Positions 48,511 through 56,950 of a stretch of 64,000 nt of DNA are shown here, in pieces. Position 1 is the first letter of the stretch. The number at the start of each line of letters is the position of its first letter. The stretch covers positions 687,981 through 751,980 of the forward strand of contig NZ_NNRL01000163.1 of NCBI RefSeq assembly GCF_002252505.1, read 5' to 3'. Source of the DNA: Brucella grignonensis (GTDB lineage: Bacteria > Pseudomonadota > Alphaproteobacteria > Rhizobiales > Rhizobiaceae). Under the pieces are notes generated by a model that saw only the letters and a program-made list of their open reading frames with translations, was not told the DNA's origin and searched no databases. Both the position numbers and the translations under genes were made by a program.

Positions 48511-49488
48511 ATGAAAGCAATCGTGACGGGGGCCGCTGGCTTTATCGGCTTTCACACTGCAGCGCGCCTTCTGGATGAAGGCTGGCAGGTCATCGGTATC
48601 GATAATCTCAATGATTATTATCAGGTTGACCTCAAGGAGACGCGCCTTGCCAAGCTGAATGCACGTAACGGTTTCCGCTTTGCACAAGCCGATATTTCCG
48701 ACGCAGAGGCTTTCAATGTGGCGATTGCCGCTGATCGCGATGTCGATGTTATTGTGCATCTCGCAGCCCAGGCCGGTGTCCGTTATTCCATCGAAAATCC
48801 GGCGGCCTACATATCGGCGAACGTTATGGGGCAGGTGACTGTTTTTGAGGCGGCACTTAAGTTAGAAAAGCGTCCGTCGGTTGTTTATGCCAGTTCATCG
48901 TCGGTCTATGGCGCGAATGAGAAGACCCCGTTTTCCGAAAGCGATGCTGTAGACCATCCGGTCTCGGTCTATGCAGCGACCAAACGCTCAGGCGAGCTTC
49001 TGGCGGTGTCCTATAAGCATGTTCACGGCCTGCACTCGACCGGCTTACGTTTTTTTACGGTCTATGGCCCGTTTGGGCGCCCGGATATGGCGCCATGGCT
49101 GTTCACTTCGGCGATCCTTAAGGGCGAGCCGATCCGCGTTTTCAATAATGGCGAAATGCAGCGCGACTTCACCTTCGTCAATGATATTGTGAGCGGTGTA
49201 TTGGGGGCAGTAAAGCGTATCATAGAGCAGCCTGAACAAACTGCGCCGGTCTATAACCTCGGTAATAATTGCCCTGTGATGCTCAACGACTTCATCGCGG
49301 CCATTGAAAAAGCCTGCGGAAAAGAGGCAATCCGTAAGCTGGAGCCAATGCCCGCAGCGGATGTCCCGCGCACTTATGCCGACATAGCACTTGCAACCCG
49401 CGATCTCGGCTTCAGTCCTCAAACCACGCTCGATGAAGGTATCCCTTTGTTTGTTGAGTGGTTTCGGGGCTATAATGGGACGCGATGA
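48511..49488 (+). CDS. Nucleotide-sugar epimerase (UDP-glucuronate 4-epimerase-like)
   Basis: 325 residues, extended SDR: GAAGFIGFHTAARLL near the N-terminus, NLNDYYQVDLKETRLAKL typical of UDP-glucuronate 4-epimerases, YASSSSVYGANEKTPF, the YAATKRSGE catalytic Tyr/Lys, and LRFFTVYGPFGRPDMA. It probably makes UDP-galacturonate from UDP-glucuronate for the surface glycan. ATG at 48511 with AGGA upstream. It overlaps dciA by four bases. Confidence 0.9.
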   Translation: MKAIVTGAAGFIGFHTAARLLDEGWQVIGIDNLNDYYQVDLKETRLAKLNARNGFRFAQADISDAEAFNVAIAADRDVDVIVHLAAQAGVRYSIENPAAYISANVMGQVTVFEAALKLEKRPSVVYASSSSVYGANEKTPFSESDAVDHPVSVYAATKRSGELLAVSYKHVHGLHSTGLRFFTVYGPFGRPDMAPWLFTSAILKGEPIRVFNNGEMQRDFTFVNDIVSGVLGAVKRIIEQPEQTAPVYNLGNNCPVMLNDFIAAIEKACGKEAIRKLEPMPAADVPRTYADIALATRDLGFSPQTTLDEGIPLFVEWFRGYNGTR

Positions 49489-49994
49489 GCGAACCAAAAT
49501 CAAAACGGGGCTTTCGCCCGCTGGCTGACATGACGTCGCGTCTGATGGACCCGATGTTGCAGAAGCGCGCCGGTATCAATCTTTCGCTGCTGCAATCCTG
49601 GGAGGATATTGTTGGCTCAGCAATCGGAGCGTCGTCTCGTCCCTTGCGCATATTATGGCCAAGACGGCTGCACGAAGACGATCCATTCAGTCCTGCTACC
49701 TTGATTATTGCATGCGAAGGTTTCGCAGCCTTGCAGATACAGCATGAGACGGGTGAAATCATCAGCCGTGTAAATGGCTTTCTTGGCTTTTCCGCTATCG
49801 GTCGCATCAAGATTGAGCAGAAACCCCCAGCACTTGATTTCAAGCGTCGTCCCAAACGTTTGGCAGCCCTGGCGCCCTCCGAAGAACGCCGGATCGACAA
49901 AGCAACTGACGGGATCGAAGACGACGCATTGCGTGCCGCCCTCGCACGGCTTGGCAAAAATATTCTTGCCGAAAAGCGATCCACGAAGAAGTGA
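49485..49994 (+). CDS. dciA: DciA-like protein (DUF721)
   Basis: 169 residues with the DUF721 core LLQSWEDIVGSAIGASSRPLRI and a positively charged C-terminus. DciA recruits the replicative helicase DnaB in bacteria lacking DnaC. The ATG overlaps the epimerase stop (ATGA), so expression is coupled to the glycan cassette or the cassette was inserted ahead of it. Followed by the dsbA-like gene in the same direction, 121 bases away. Confidence 0.85.
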   Translation: MSEPKSKRGFRPLADMTSRLMDPMLQKRAGINLSLLQSWEDIVGSAIGASSRPLRILWPRRLHEDDPFSPATLIIACEGFAALQIQHETGEIISRVNGFLGFSAIGRIKIEQKPPALDFKRRPKRLAALAPSEERRIDKATDGIEDDALRAALARLGKNILAEKRSTKK

Positions 49995-50115
49995 GCAATC
50001 TGCCTTAAATTTGATTCAAGATTGTTGCTGAACTGCATTTGATCACGACAGGGCTGGTGATTAGTGATCCGCCACCCTAAATTGTGCTGAAACGTCAACA
50101 TTTAAACAGGACTGG

Positions 50116-50778
50116 ATGATTCGTATGCCTGCACCGCTTAACCGCAGACATGTTATTTCTCTTGCTGGCGCAGCTGCCGCAGGACTTGCTTTTGCCGGCA
50201 ATGCGAGCGCACAGTCACGCAGCGCTGAAGCCACTGTCGATGCTGCAAAGGTTGCAGAACCTGGCAAGCTCAAGGACATGGTTTATGGCAAGGCCGATGC
50301 GCCTGTTACGATCGTCGAGTATGCATCGCTGACCTGTTCGCATTGCGCTGATTTTGCGGTCAATACTTTCCCGACCATCAAGGAAAAGTACATTGATACC
50401 GGCAAAGTGAAGCTGATCTTCCGCGAATTCCCATTCGATCCACGCGCAACTGCGGCTTTCATGCTGGCTCGTTGCGCACCTGAAGACCGTTATTTCCCAA
50501 TGGTTGAAGTCTTCTTCAAACAGCAGCAGCAATGGGCTGGTGCCGCAGATGGTGAAGCTGCACTGCTTCAAATTGCGAAACTTGCAGGTTTTACACAGGA
50601 GTCGTTCAAGGCTTGCTTGACGAACCAGCAAGTTCTCGATGATGTGAGAGCAACCATGGAACGTGGATCGACGGAATTTGGCGTGAACGCCACGCCAACA
50701 TTCTTCATCAACGGACAGAAATACGCTGGAGCCCTTTCGGTTGACGAGATGTCGGCAATCATTGACAAGCTGCTCTAA
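50116..50778 (+). CDS. DsbA-family thiol oxidoreductase with a twin-arginine-like signal
   Basis: 220 residues. Signal region NRRHVISLAGAAAAGLAFAG has two Arg before a hydrophobic core. The thioredoxin fold carries C74-SH-C77 in SLTCSHCADF, and a cis-Pro block NATPTFFINGQKY. It acts in the periplasm as an oxidoreductase or isomerase; substrates unknown. ATG at 50116 has AGGA four bases before; another ATG at 50125 gives a shorter N-terminus. A terminator follows. Confidence 0.88.
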   Translation: MIRMPAPLNRRHVISLAGAAAAGLAFAGNASAQSRSAEATVDAAKVAEPGKLKDMVYGKADAPVTIVEYASLTCSHCADFAVNTFPTIKEKYIDTGKVKLIFREFPFDPRATAAFMLARCAPEDRYFPMVEVFFKQQQQWAGAADGEAALLQIAKLAGFTQESFKACLTNQQVLDDVRATMERGSTEFGVNATPTFFINGQKYAGALSVDEMSAIIDKLL

Positions 50779-50794
50779 GCCGCCTTTCGGCAAG

Positions 50795-50828
50795 AAAAGC
50801 GGACGCTTCATTGCGTCCGCTTTTTGCG
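50795..50828 (+). terminator. dsbA-like gene terminator
   Basis: AAAAGCGGACGC/GCGTCCGCTTTT with a six-base loop, then T-run. Confidence 0.9.
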
Positions 50829-50850
50829 TTTCTGAGAGAGGAGCCGGCTG

Positions 50851-53800
50851 ATGCGCTTCTCCAAGCTGCGCCTTGTCGGTTTCAAGTCCTTCGTCGAACC
50901 GATGGAGTTCGTCATTGAAGGTGGGCTGACGGGCGTTGTCGGGCCGAATGGCTGCGGTAAGTCCAATCTCGTTGAAGCGTTGCGCTGGGTGATGGGTGAA
51001 AACTCATACAAGAACATGCGCGCTTCCGGCATGGATGATGTGATCTTCTCCGGTTCCGCCACGCGACCCGCGCGCAACACGGCGGAAGTGACACTCTTCC
51101 TCGACAATTCCGACCGCACGGCACCTGCGGCCTATAATGATCAGGACGAGTTGCAGGTTTCGCGTCGCATTGAACGTGAAGCGGGCTCGGTTTATCGCAT
51201 CAATGGCAAGGAAGCGCGCGCGAAGGATGTGCAGCTGCTCTTCGCCGATCAATCGACCGGTGCTCGTTCGCCATCCATGGTCGGTCAGGGCCGTATCGGT
51301 GAACTTATTCAGGCTAAGCCACAGGCGCGACGTGCGTTGCTCGAAGAAGCCGCCGGTATTTCTGGCCTGCATACCCGCCGCCACGAGGCGGAATTGCGCC
51401 TTCGTGCAGCCGAAGGCAATCTTGAACGTCTCGAAGATGTGGTAGGAGAACTTGGCAGCCAGATTGAAAGCCTGAAACGTCAGGCGCGCCAGGCCAATCG
51501 CTTCAAGGCTTTGTCTGCAGATATTCGTCGCGCCGAGGCATCGTTGCTTCATCTGCGCTGGTCGCAGGCGAAAGCGCAGGAAGGCGAAGCGCAAAGCGCA
51601 CTCGCACAGGCAACGTCGGTTGTCGGCGACATGGCGCAGGCGCAGATGAATGCAGCACGCGACCAAGCCGTTGGTGCGCATAAATTGCCGGAAATGCGCG
51701 AGGCGGAAGCGAAAGCTGCTGCCGCTTTGCAGCGCCTTTCCATCGCTCGTACACAGCTCGATGAAGAAGATGGCCGCATTCGTGTGCGCCGTGCCGAACT
51801 TATGAAGCGGCTCGAACAGCTGACAGCTGACATTGCGCGCGAAGAGCAGATGGTGCGTGAGAACGCCGATATTCTGACGCGTCTTGAAGAGGAAGAGCAG
51901 GAGCTGATTGCTTCCAACGAAGCATCTGGTGAACGCGATGAGGAATTGCGTGCGATTTTTGAGGAATCAGAAATCCGCCTGCAGGATAGTGAAAACGCGC
52001 TGGCTCGTGTAACAGCGGAACGAGCGGAAGCTGCGGCTGAACGCACGCAGATTGAGCGGGCCTTGCAGGAAACGCAAAGCCGTCGTGACCGTCTGGCGAA
52101 CCAGATGGAAACAATTGAGCGCGATATCGCGGCGGTCACTGAGCAGATCGGTGGACTGTTTGATCCGGCTGAGAAGCGGATTGCAGTTGAAGCTGCAACT
52201 GACGCACTGGCAACATCCGAAGACGCGGTGACTGCCGCTGAAGAACTTGTGGGTGCTGCGCGTGAGCAGGAGGCGGCAGGCCGCCAGCCGCTCAGCGAAG
52301 CGCGCACTGAGCTTAATCGGATCGAGACCGAAGCGCAGACATTGGCGCGTATTCTCAATGCTGGTGAGACGGGCCAGTTTCCGCCTGTTGTTGAGGAATT
52401 GCGGGTCGAAAAAGGATATGAAATTGCCCTTGGCGCGGCACTTGGTGAAGACCTTGATGCGGCAAGTGACGATCACGCACCAGTCTATTGGGCATATAAT
52501 CCGGCCGCAGAAAGAGACCCGGAATTGCCAGCAGGCGCAACTCCGCTTGATCGCCTGGTAGAAGGCCCACAGCAATTGCGCCGCAGGCTCGCGCAGGTGG
52601 GCGTCGTTTCGGACAGTGATGGTCCGTGTTTGCAGGCTTCCCTGCGTCCCGGACAGCGACTGGTCAGCAAAGCAGGTGCTCTGTGGCGCTGGGATGGCTA
52701 TACTGCAAGCGCCGATGCGCCGACACCAGCTGCTCAGCGACTTGCGCAAAAGAACCGTCTGGCGGAGCTTGAGCAGGAAGCAATCAGTGCTGACGCCCGC
52801 GTAAAGAGTGCCGAACAGGCCGTGCAGCGTTTTGAAATGGCTGTTCGCGAAGCGGTTGAACAGGAACGCGTTGCCCGCGATGTCTGGCGTGCCAATCAGC
52901 GCAAGCTTGATGATGCGCGCGAGGCCCTGGCTGCTGTTGAACGTGCTGCGGGTCAGCTGGCGACCAAACGTGCTGGTCTCGAAGAAGCCAAATCGCGTCT
53001 TGAGGAAAACCTTGAGGAAGCGCAGATCCGCGTTGTTGAGGCCGAAGACCGTCTCAACGAAATGCCCGATATGGATGCCATCGGCGAACGTCATTCGGCC
53101 ATGACTACGGAAGTGCAAGCTGATCGCGTGCAGCTTGCGGAAGCCCGCGCTGCCTATGAAGGTCAGCGTCGCGAAGCCGACAACCGTGCAAGACGGTTGG
53201 CGATGATCGGTATGGAACGGCGCAACTGGGCGTCGCGCGCGCAAAATGCAGAACAGCAGATTGCGGCCTTGAATGACCGTCGCGCGGAAACTGCGGATGA
53301 AGCAGAAATTCTGGCCGAAGCTCCGGAAGAAATCGAGAGCCGTCGCCGTGCGCTTTTGAATGAACTGTCGGAGGCCGATGAACGCCGCAAACAGGCGGCC
53401 GATATTTTGGCCGAGGCGGAGGCGGTGCAGGCTGAACTCGACAAGGCTGCGACACTGGCGATCCAGCAACTTGCAACCAGCCGTGAGCAACGCGCACGTG
53501 CTGAAGAGCGTCTGACTGCTGCCGAGGAGCGCCGCAAAGATACGGAAGCGCGCATTGCAGAAGCACTTAACTGCGCGCCGCATGATGCCATCCGTCATAC
53601 GGGTCTCAAGCCTGAAGATCGCATGCCCGATCCCGATCAGCTCGAACGCCAGCTTGAGCGGCTCAGGATTGAGCGCGAACGGTTGGGTGCAGTCAACCTG
53701 CGCGCGGAAGAGGAAAGTCAGGAACTTTCTGCTCGCCTTGAGGCGATCATCTCTGAGCGCGAAGACGTCATTGAAGCGATCAAGAAACTGCGTCAGGCGA

Positions 53801-54309
53801 TCCAGAGCCTCAACCGTGAGGGCCGTGAACGTTTGCTGGCTGCATTCGACGTGGTGAATGCCCAGTTCCAACGCTTGTTTACGCATCTTTTTGGTGGCGG
53901 AACGGCAGAGTTGCAGCTGATTGAAAGCGATGACCCGCTTGATGCTGGGTTGGAAATCCTTGCTCGGCCTCCCGGCAAGAAGCCGCAAACCATGACTCTT
54001 CTATCGGGTGGTGAGCAGGCTCTAACTGCAATGGCACTGATCTTTGCAGTGTTCCTGACCAACCCGGCGCCGATCTGTGTGCTGGACGAAGTGGATGCAC
54101 CGCTCGACGATCATAATGTCGAGCGCTACTGCAATCTGATGGATGAAATGGCGGCTTCAACCGAAACGCGTTTCGTTGTCATCACGCATAATCCGATCAC
54201 CATGGCCCGTATGAACCGCCTGTTCGGCGTGACCATGGGTGAGCAGGGTGTGAGCCAGCTTGTCTCGGTTGATCTTCAAACCGCAGAGCAGTTGCGCGAA
54301 GCAAGCTAG
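50851..54309 (+). CDS. smc: Chromosome segregation protein SMC
   Basis: 1152-residue condensin subunit. Walker A GPNGCGKSN (31-39), long coiled coils, hinge (about 500-640), and C-terminal LSGGEQALTAMALIFAVF signature with Walker B VLDEVDAPLDDHN. It compacts and segregates chromosomes with ScpA/ScpB, which are not in the window. GAGAGGAG precedes the ATG. The stop codon TAG is the first triplet of a palindromic repeat (TAGAGCGC). Confidence 0.97.
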   Translation: MRFSKLRLVGFKSFVEPMEFVIEGGLTGVVGPNGCGKSNLVEALRWVMGENSYKNMRASGMDDVIFSGSATRPARNTAEVTLFLDNSDRTAPAAYNDQDELQVSRRIEREAGSVYRINGKEARAKDVQLLFADQSTGARSPSMVGQGRIGELIQAKPQARRALLEEAAGISGLHTRRHEAELRLRAAEGNLERLEDVVGELGSQIESLKRQARQANRFKALSADIRRAEASLLHLRWSQAKAQEGEAQSALAQATSVVGDMAQAQMNAARDQAVGAHKLPEMREAEAKAAAALQRLSIARTQLDEEDGRIRVRRAELMKRLEQLTADIAREEQMVRENADILTRLEEEEQELIASNEASGERDEELRAIFEESEIRLQDSENALARVTAERAEAAAERTQIERALQETQSRRDRLANQMETIERDIAAVTEQIGGLFDPAEKRIAVEAATDALATSEDAVTAAEELVGAAREQEAAGRQPLSEARTELNRIETEAQTLARILNAGETGQFPPVVEELRVEKGYEIALGAALGEDLDAASDDHAPVYWAYNPAAERDPELPAGATPLDRLVEGPQQLRRRLAQVGVVSDSDGPCLQASLRPGQRLVSKAGALWRWDGYTASADAPTPAAQRLAQKNRLAELEQEAISADARVKSAEQAVQRFEMAVREAVEQERVARDVWRANQRKLDDAREALAAVERAAGQLATKRAGLEEAKSRLEENLEEAQIRVVEAEDRLNEMPDMDAIGERHSAMTTEVQADRVQLAEARAAYEGQRREADNRARRLAMIGMERRNWASRAQNAEQQIAALNDRRAETADEAEILAEAPEEIESRRRALLNELSEADERRKQAADILAEAEAVQAELDKAATLAIQQLATSREQRARAEERLTAAEERRKDTEARIAEALNCAPHDAIRHTGLKPEDRMPDPDQLERQLERLRIERERLGAVNLRAEEESQELSARLEAIISEREDVIEAIKKLRQAIQSLNREGRERLLAAFDVVNAQFQRLFTHLFGGGTAELQLIESDDPLDAGLEILARPPGKKPQTMTLLSGGEQALTAMALIFAVFLTNPAPICVLDEVDAPLDDHNVERYCNLMDEMAASTETRFVVITHNPITMARMNRLFGVTMGEQGVSQLVSVDLQTAEQLREAS

Positions 54310-54406
54310 AGCGCAGCCCGAAAAGTGTGAAACGGTTTTCGGACAAAGATGCGCGTTAAAGCAAATGATCAGAGCGCCGATCTGATCCAATCAGATCGGC
54401 ACTCTA
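54306..54406. repeat. Bru-RS-like composite palindromic repeat
   Basis: 'A' half AGAGCGCAGCCCGAAAAGTG ... TTTTCGGACAAAGATGCGC, then 'B' half AGAGCGCCGATCTGATCCAA ... GATCGGCACTCTA. Supplies the smc stop codon. Confidence 0.85.
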
Positions 54407-54423
54407 ATTGCTGAGTGACAATA

Positions 54424-54618
54424 TCACTCTTCATTTTCGCTTTCGTCTTCATCATCAGCTTCAATGACTTGCCAGATGAATGCATGAAGACGTTCTTCAA
54501 TGCTTGCTTTGGATGCACCTGATGCTTCCATTTCACGCTTGATTTTGAAGAATTGATCCTTGTCGGATTGCGACAGATATTTGGCGGCGGTTTCAAGTGA
54601 TGATAGAGATGTGGACAT
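54424..54618 (-). CDS. Small acidic-tailed hypothetical protein
   Basis: 64 residues (MSTSLSSLETAAKYLSQSDK start), a helical middle with FFKIKREMEASGASKASIEERLHAFIWQV and an acidic tail DDEDESENEE. Codon bias fits the neighbours. No clear Shine-Dalgarno and no family known to me. It sits between two palindromic repeats, downstream of the convergent smc. Confidence 0.6.
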   Translation of the reverse strand: MSTSLSSLETAAKYLSQSDKDQFFKIKREMEASGASKASIEERLHAFIWQVIEADDEDESENEE

Positions 54619-54642
54619 GGCGGTTGATACTGCTTTGTTTGG

Positions 54643-54725
54643 CAAGATGCGCTTAAAACAGATAGATAGAGCATTTCCAACACTTAAATCGAAACTGGAA
54701 ATGCCCTCGCTTCGCGTTTTGTCTA
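54643..54725. repeat. Bru-RS-like palindromic repeat, partial
   Basis: TAGAGCATTTCCAACACTTA ... GGAAATGC with GCATTTCC/GGAAATGC arms; preceded by an 'A'-type tail GATGCGCTTAA. The right end lies one base past the stop codon of the next gene. Confidence 0.65.
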
Positions 54726-54726
54726 A

Positions 54727-55653
54727 TTAGCGAGCCTTATAGGTTACGCTGATCTTTGCGCCTGTCAGCGCGTGTTCTGCAAGTTTGCCCGGCTCCAGGT
54801 CCTTGAGACCGATTGGCAACGGCTTGTCGAAATGTACATCCATTGTGAAAAAGCCGGTAGGATTTGGCATGTCCTGAACAAAACGAGCCAGCGCTTTTCT
54901 GGAATCTGCATCGATCTGGCTGTCGGGCAGGGCGTCAATGCCTTTGCTTGCAATATCGCGCAGACGCGCAATGTCAACTTCCGGGTCGCTTTCACCGGTT
55001 TCAGATGGCAGTGCGGCGTAATTGGCAAGAACGGGGAGGGCAATACTCTCCCACAGTCCCTGATTATCAAGGCGTAAGCGCAGATGCGAAAGCGTTGCGG
55101 TTGGATTAACCGTAAGGCTCGCAACGGACGAATCGACGGGCAGGTTGATTTCCGCAGAAACTGAGGCCTTACCCATCTTTATGTTGCTGATTTCTGCGTT
55201 CTGAATGTGCAGATAACCGCTTTCCGGATTGAAGCGATAAGAAGCTGCGAAATCCATCGGCCATTGCTGAATTGAAGTGATGTAATCCGATACTTTACTG
55301 CCGCTTTGCAGCGTCATGCGCACGCCATCCACCGCTAAGCGCCCCCACTGCGGTGCAGTTTTGCTCAAATCAGGGGCTTCAGAAAGATAGTCCTGCAGGC
55401 GATCAACTTCCAGAACGGCTCTTTCAACTGTCCACCCCATAATGCTCATGGCTTGATAAACGCCGTTCGAAACAACGCAGCCATCGGGAATATCTCTGAC
55501 CGTATAATTCTTGCCGGGCTTGAGAATACTCATGCCCTTGAGAAATTCTTCGCACCGGCTAAGCGGTGCGTTGTCGGACGCAGGCGCAGTTGTTTGAGCA
55601 AATGCTGATGTGGCGGCGAGGGAGAGCAGGACGGTTGGAAGGATGAAACGCAT
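54727..55653 (-). CDS. Secreted hypothetical protein
   Basis: 308 residues with a clear signal peptide (MRFILPTVLLSLAATSAFAQ). The mature part has a Cys pair (SRCEEFL, DGCVVS) and beta-rich segments such as WGRLAVDGVRMTLQ; no known family. Periplasmic or exported. Terminates beside a palindromic repeat. Confidence 0.75.
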   Translation of the reverse strand: MRFILPTVLLSLAATSAFAQTTAPASDNAPLSRCEEFLKGMSILKPGKNYTVRDIPDGCVVSNGVYQAMSIMGWTVERAVLEVDRLQDYLSEAPDLSKTAPQWGRLAVDGVRMTLQSGSKVSDYITSIQQWPMDFAASYRFNPESGYLHIQNAEISNIKMGKASVSAEINLPVDSSVASLTVNPTATLSHLRLRLDNQGLWESIALPVLANYAALPSETGESDPEVDIARLRDIASKGIDALPDSQIDADSRKALARFVQDMPNPTGFFTMDVHFDKPLPIGLKDLEPGKLAEHALTGAKISVTYKAR

Positions 55654-55739
55654 GTCACCGAATTTTATGTTGAACTAAATAAGATACGCCGCATCATTTC
55701 CATATGGTCGCTGCTGTCAACCAGTGACCATGAAAGTTG

Positions 55740-56084
55740 CTACTTGTCGCTCCAGACCGCAAGTTCATTGCCCGCAGGATCGATGAAATGAAAACGACGG
55801 CCACCGGGAAAGGCAAAAATGGGTTTCACAATTGTTCCGCCAGCCTCGGTCACAGATGCCAGCGTTTCTTCAATCTTTGTCGAATAGAGCACAGGCAAAG
55901 GCTTTGCGATGGCTTGCGGATCAGCGTCAAAGCCACCATCCAAACCTTCGGCAAATGCAGAATAGGTCGGGCCGTAATCAACGAACGACCAGCCGAACGC
56001 ACGTGCGTAAAAACTTTTTGCGGCGTCAAGAGACCCATTGGCTGCAGGCATTTCAAGATAATCGAGCTTGCCGGTGATGCGCAT
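55740..56084 (-). CDS. VOC/glyoxalase-superfamily protein
   Basis: 114 residues: MRITGKLDYLEMPA, SFYARAFGWSFVDYGP, GGTIVKPIFAFPGGRRFHFIDPAGNELAVW. Single glyoxalase-fold domain; metal His/Glu partly present. Role unknown (antibiotic, hydroxylated substrate or unknown). GGAG before the ATG at 56084. Confidence 0.85.
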   Translation of the reverse strand: MRITGKLDYLEMPAANGSLDAAKSFYARAFGWSFVDYGPTYSAFAEGLDGGFDADPQAIAKPLPVLYSTKIEETLASVTEAGGTIVKPIFAFPGGRRFHFIDPAGNELAVWSDK

Positions 56085-56182
56085 GTTCAACTCCAAATGT
56101 TCTATATTTGTTCTTATATTGGAAGAAGACTCACCAATTTGTCAAGTGATATAGGGTTGCAGTTAACAGGTTGGTTTAATTA

Positions 56183-56686
56183 TTAAAAGTGCAGCCGTCC
56201 CATCATTATGCAATCGACAAACTCCCCGTCTCTGAAGGCGTCGGATCGTAAAACGCCTTCGTGTTCGAAGCCGAAGTTTTGATAAAGCCGAATGGCATGA
56301 TCGTTGTCAGCAAACACCGTCAGATCCAGCCGGTGGAGGTTAAGCCAGTTGTCTGCTACATCAATGATCTGGTGCATAAGACCGGTACCGATGCCTTGGC
56401 CCTGATAATCATCATGCACACCGATACCAATTGTCCCTGAGTGTATTCGCCGACCATCCGCGCGACAAATATCGCAGCTTCCGACGATTTTTCCTTCAAG
56501 AATGGCCAATATGACGGTGTGTCGATCTTTGAGGTTTGAAAGCCATTGGCGAGTGTTTTCAACGCGCGTGAACGGCAAACGGGATGTACCCGCTCGAAAC
56601 TTGGGCATATTGATCATTGCACATATTTCTTCCGCATCCTCTATGCGTGGTGGGCGATATGTGAGCGAGTTTGGGGCTGAAATCAT
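56183..56686 (-). CDS. GNAT acetyltransferase
   Basis: 167 residues, similar to RimI/RimL or L-amino-acid N-acetyltransferases: YRPPRIEDAEEICAM, GSCDICRADGRRIHSGTIGIGV, DDYQGQGIGTGLMHQII (acetyl-CoA loop) and RLYQNFGFEHEGVLRSDAF. Substrate not known. GGAGG before the ATG at 56686. Confidence 0.87.
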   Translation of the reverse strand: MISAPNSLTYRPPRIEDAEEICAMINMPKFRAGTSRLPFTRVENTRQWLSNLKDRHTVILAILEGKIVGSCDICRADGRRIHSGTIGIGVHDDYQGQGIGTGLMHQIIDVADNWLNLHRLDLTVFADNDHAIRLYQNFGFEHEGVLRSDAFRDGEFVDCIMMGRLHF

Positions 56687-56950
56687 GGGGCCTCCGACAA
56701 ATAGGATTCGTGAGCCTAATCTCTCAATATGCAGCCGGCCATTGCAAGAAACCAATCCCTATTTGTCTGGTTCTGCAATTAAATCTGCGCATCATGACTA
56801 ACCTGCGCGGTCTAATCGATTCTATTACGATGCTTTGTCTTTTTTGATTGGCAGACAACGACTTGATCGCATAAGCACGAAGATAGTTTCTGCAGGCCTG
56901 TGGAAAAAGCACAGACATTGCGGACCGTTACCTGCGCAAGGGAGGCCAGC

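Noticed and set aside
51967..53988. 673-residue open frame on the minus strand inside smc
   Set aside because: Lies antisense to the SMC coiled coil, whose G+C-rich codons keep the opposite frame open; no ribosome site and no protein-like motif.
54369..54683. Longer alternative frame for the small acidic protein
   Set aside because: Runs in a different frame through a palindromic repeat; the 54424-54618 frame has a better composition.
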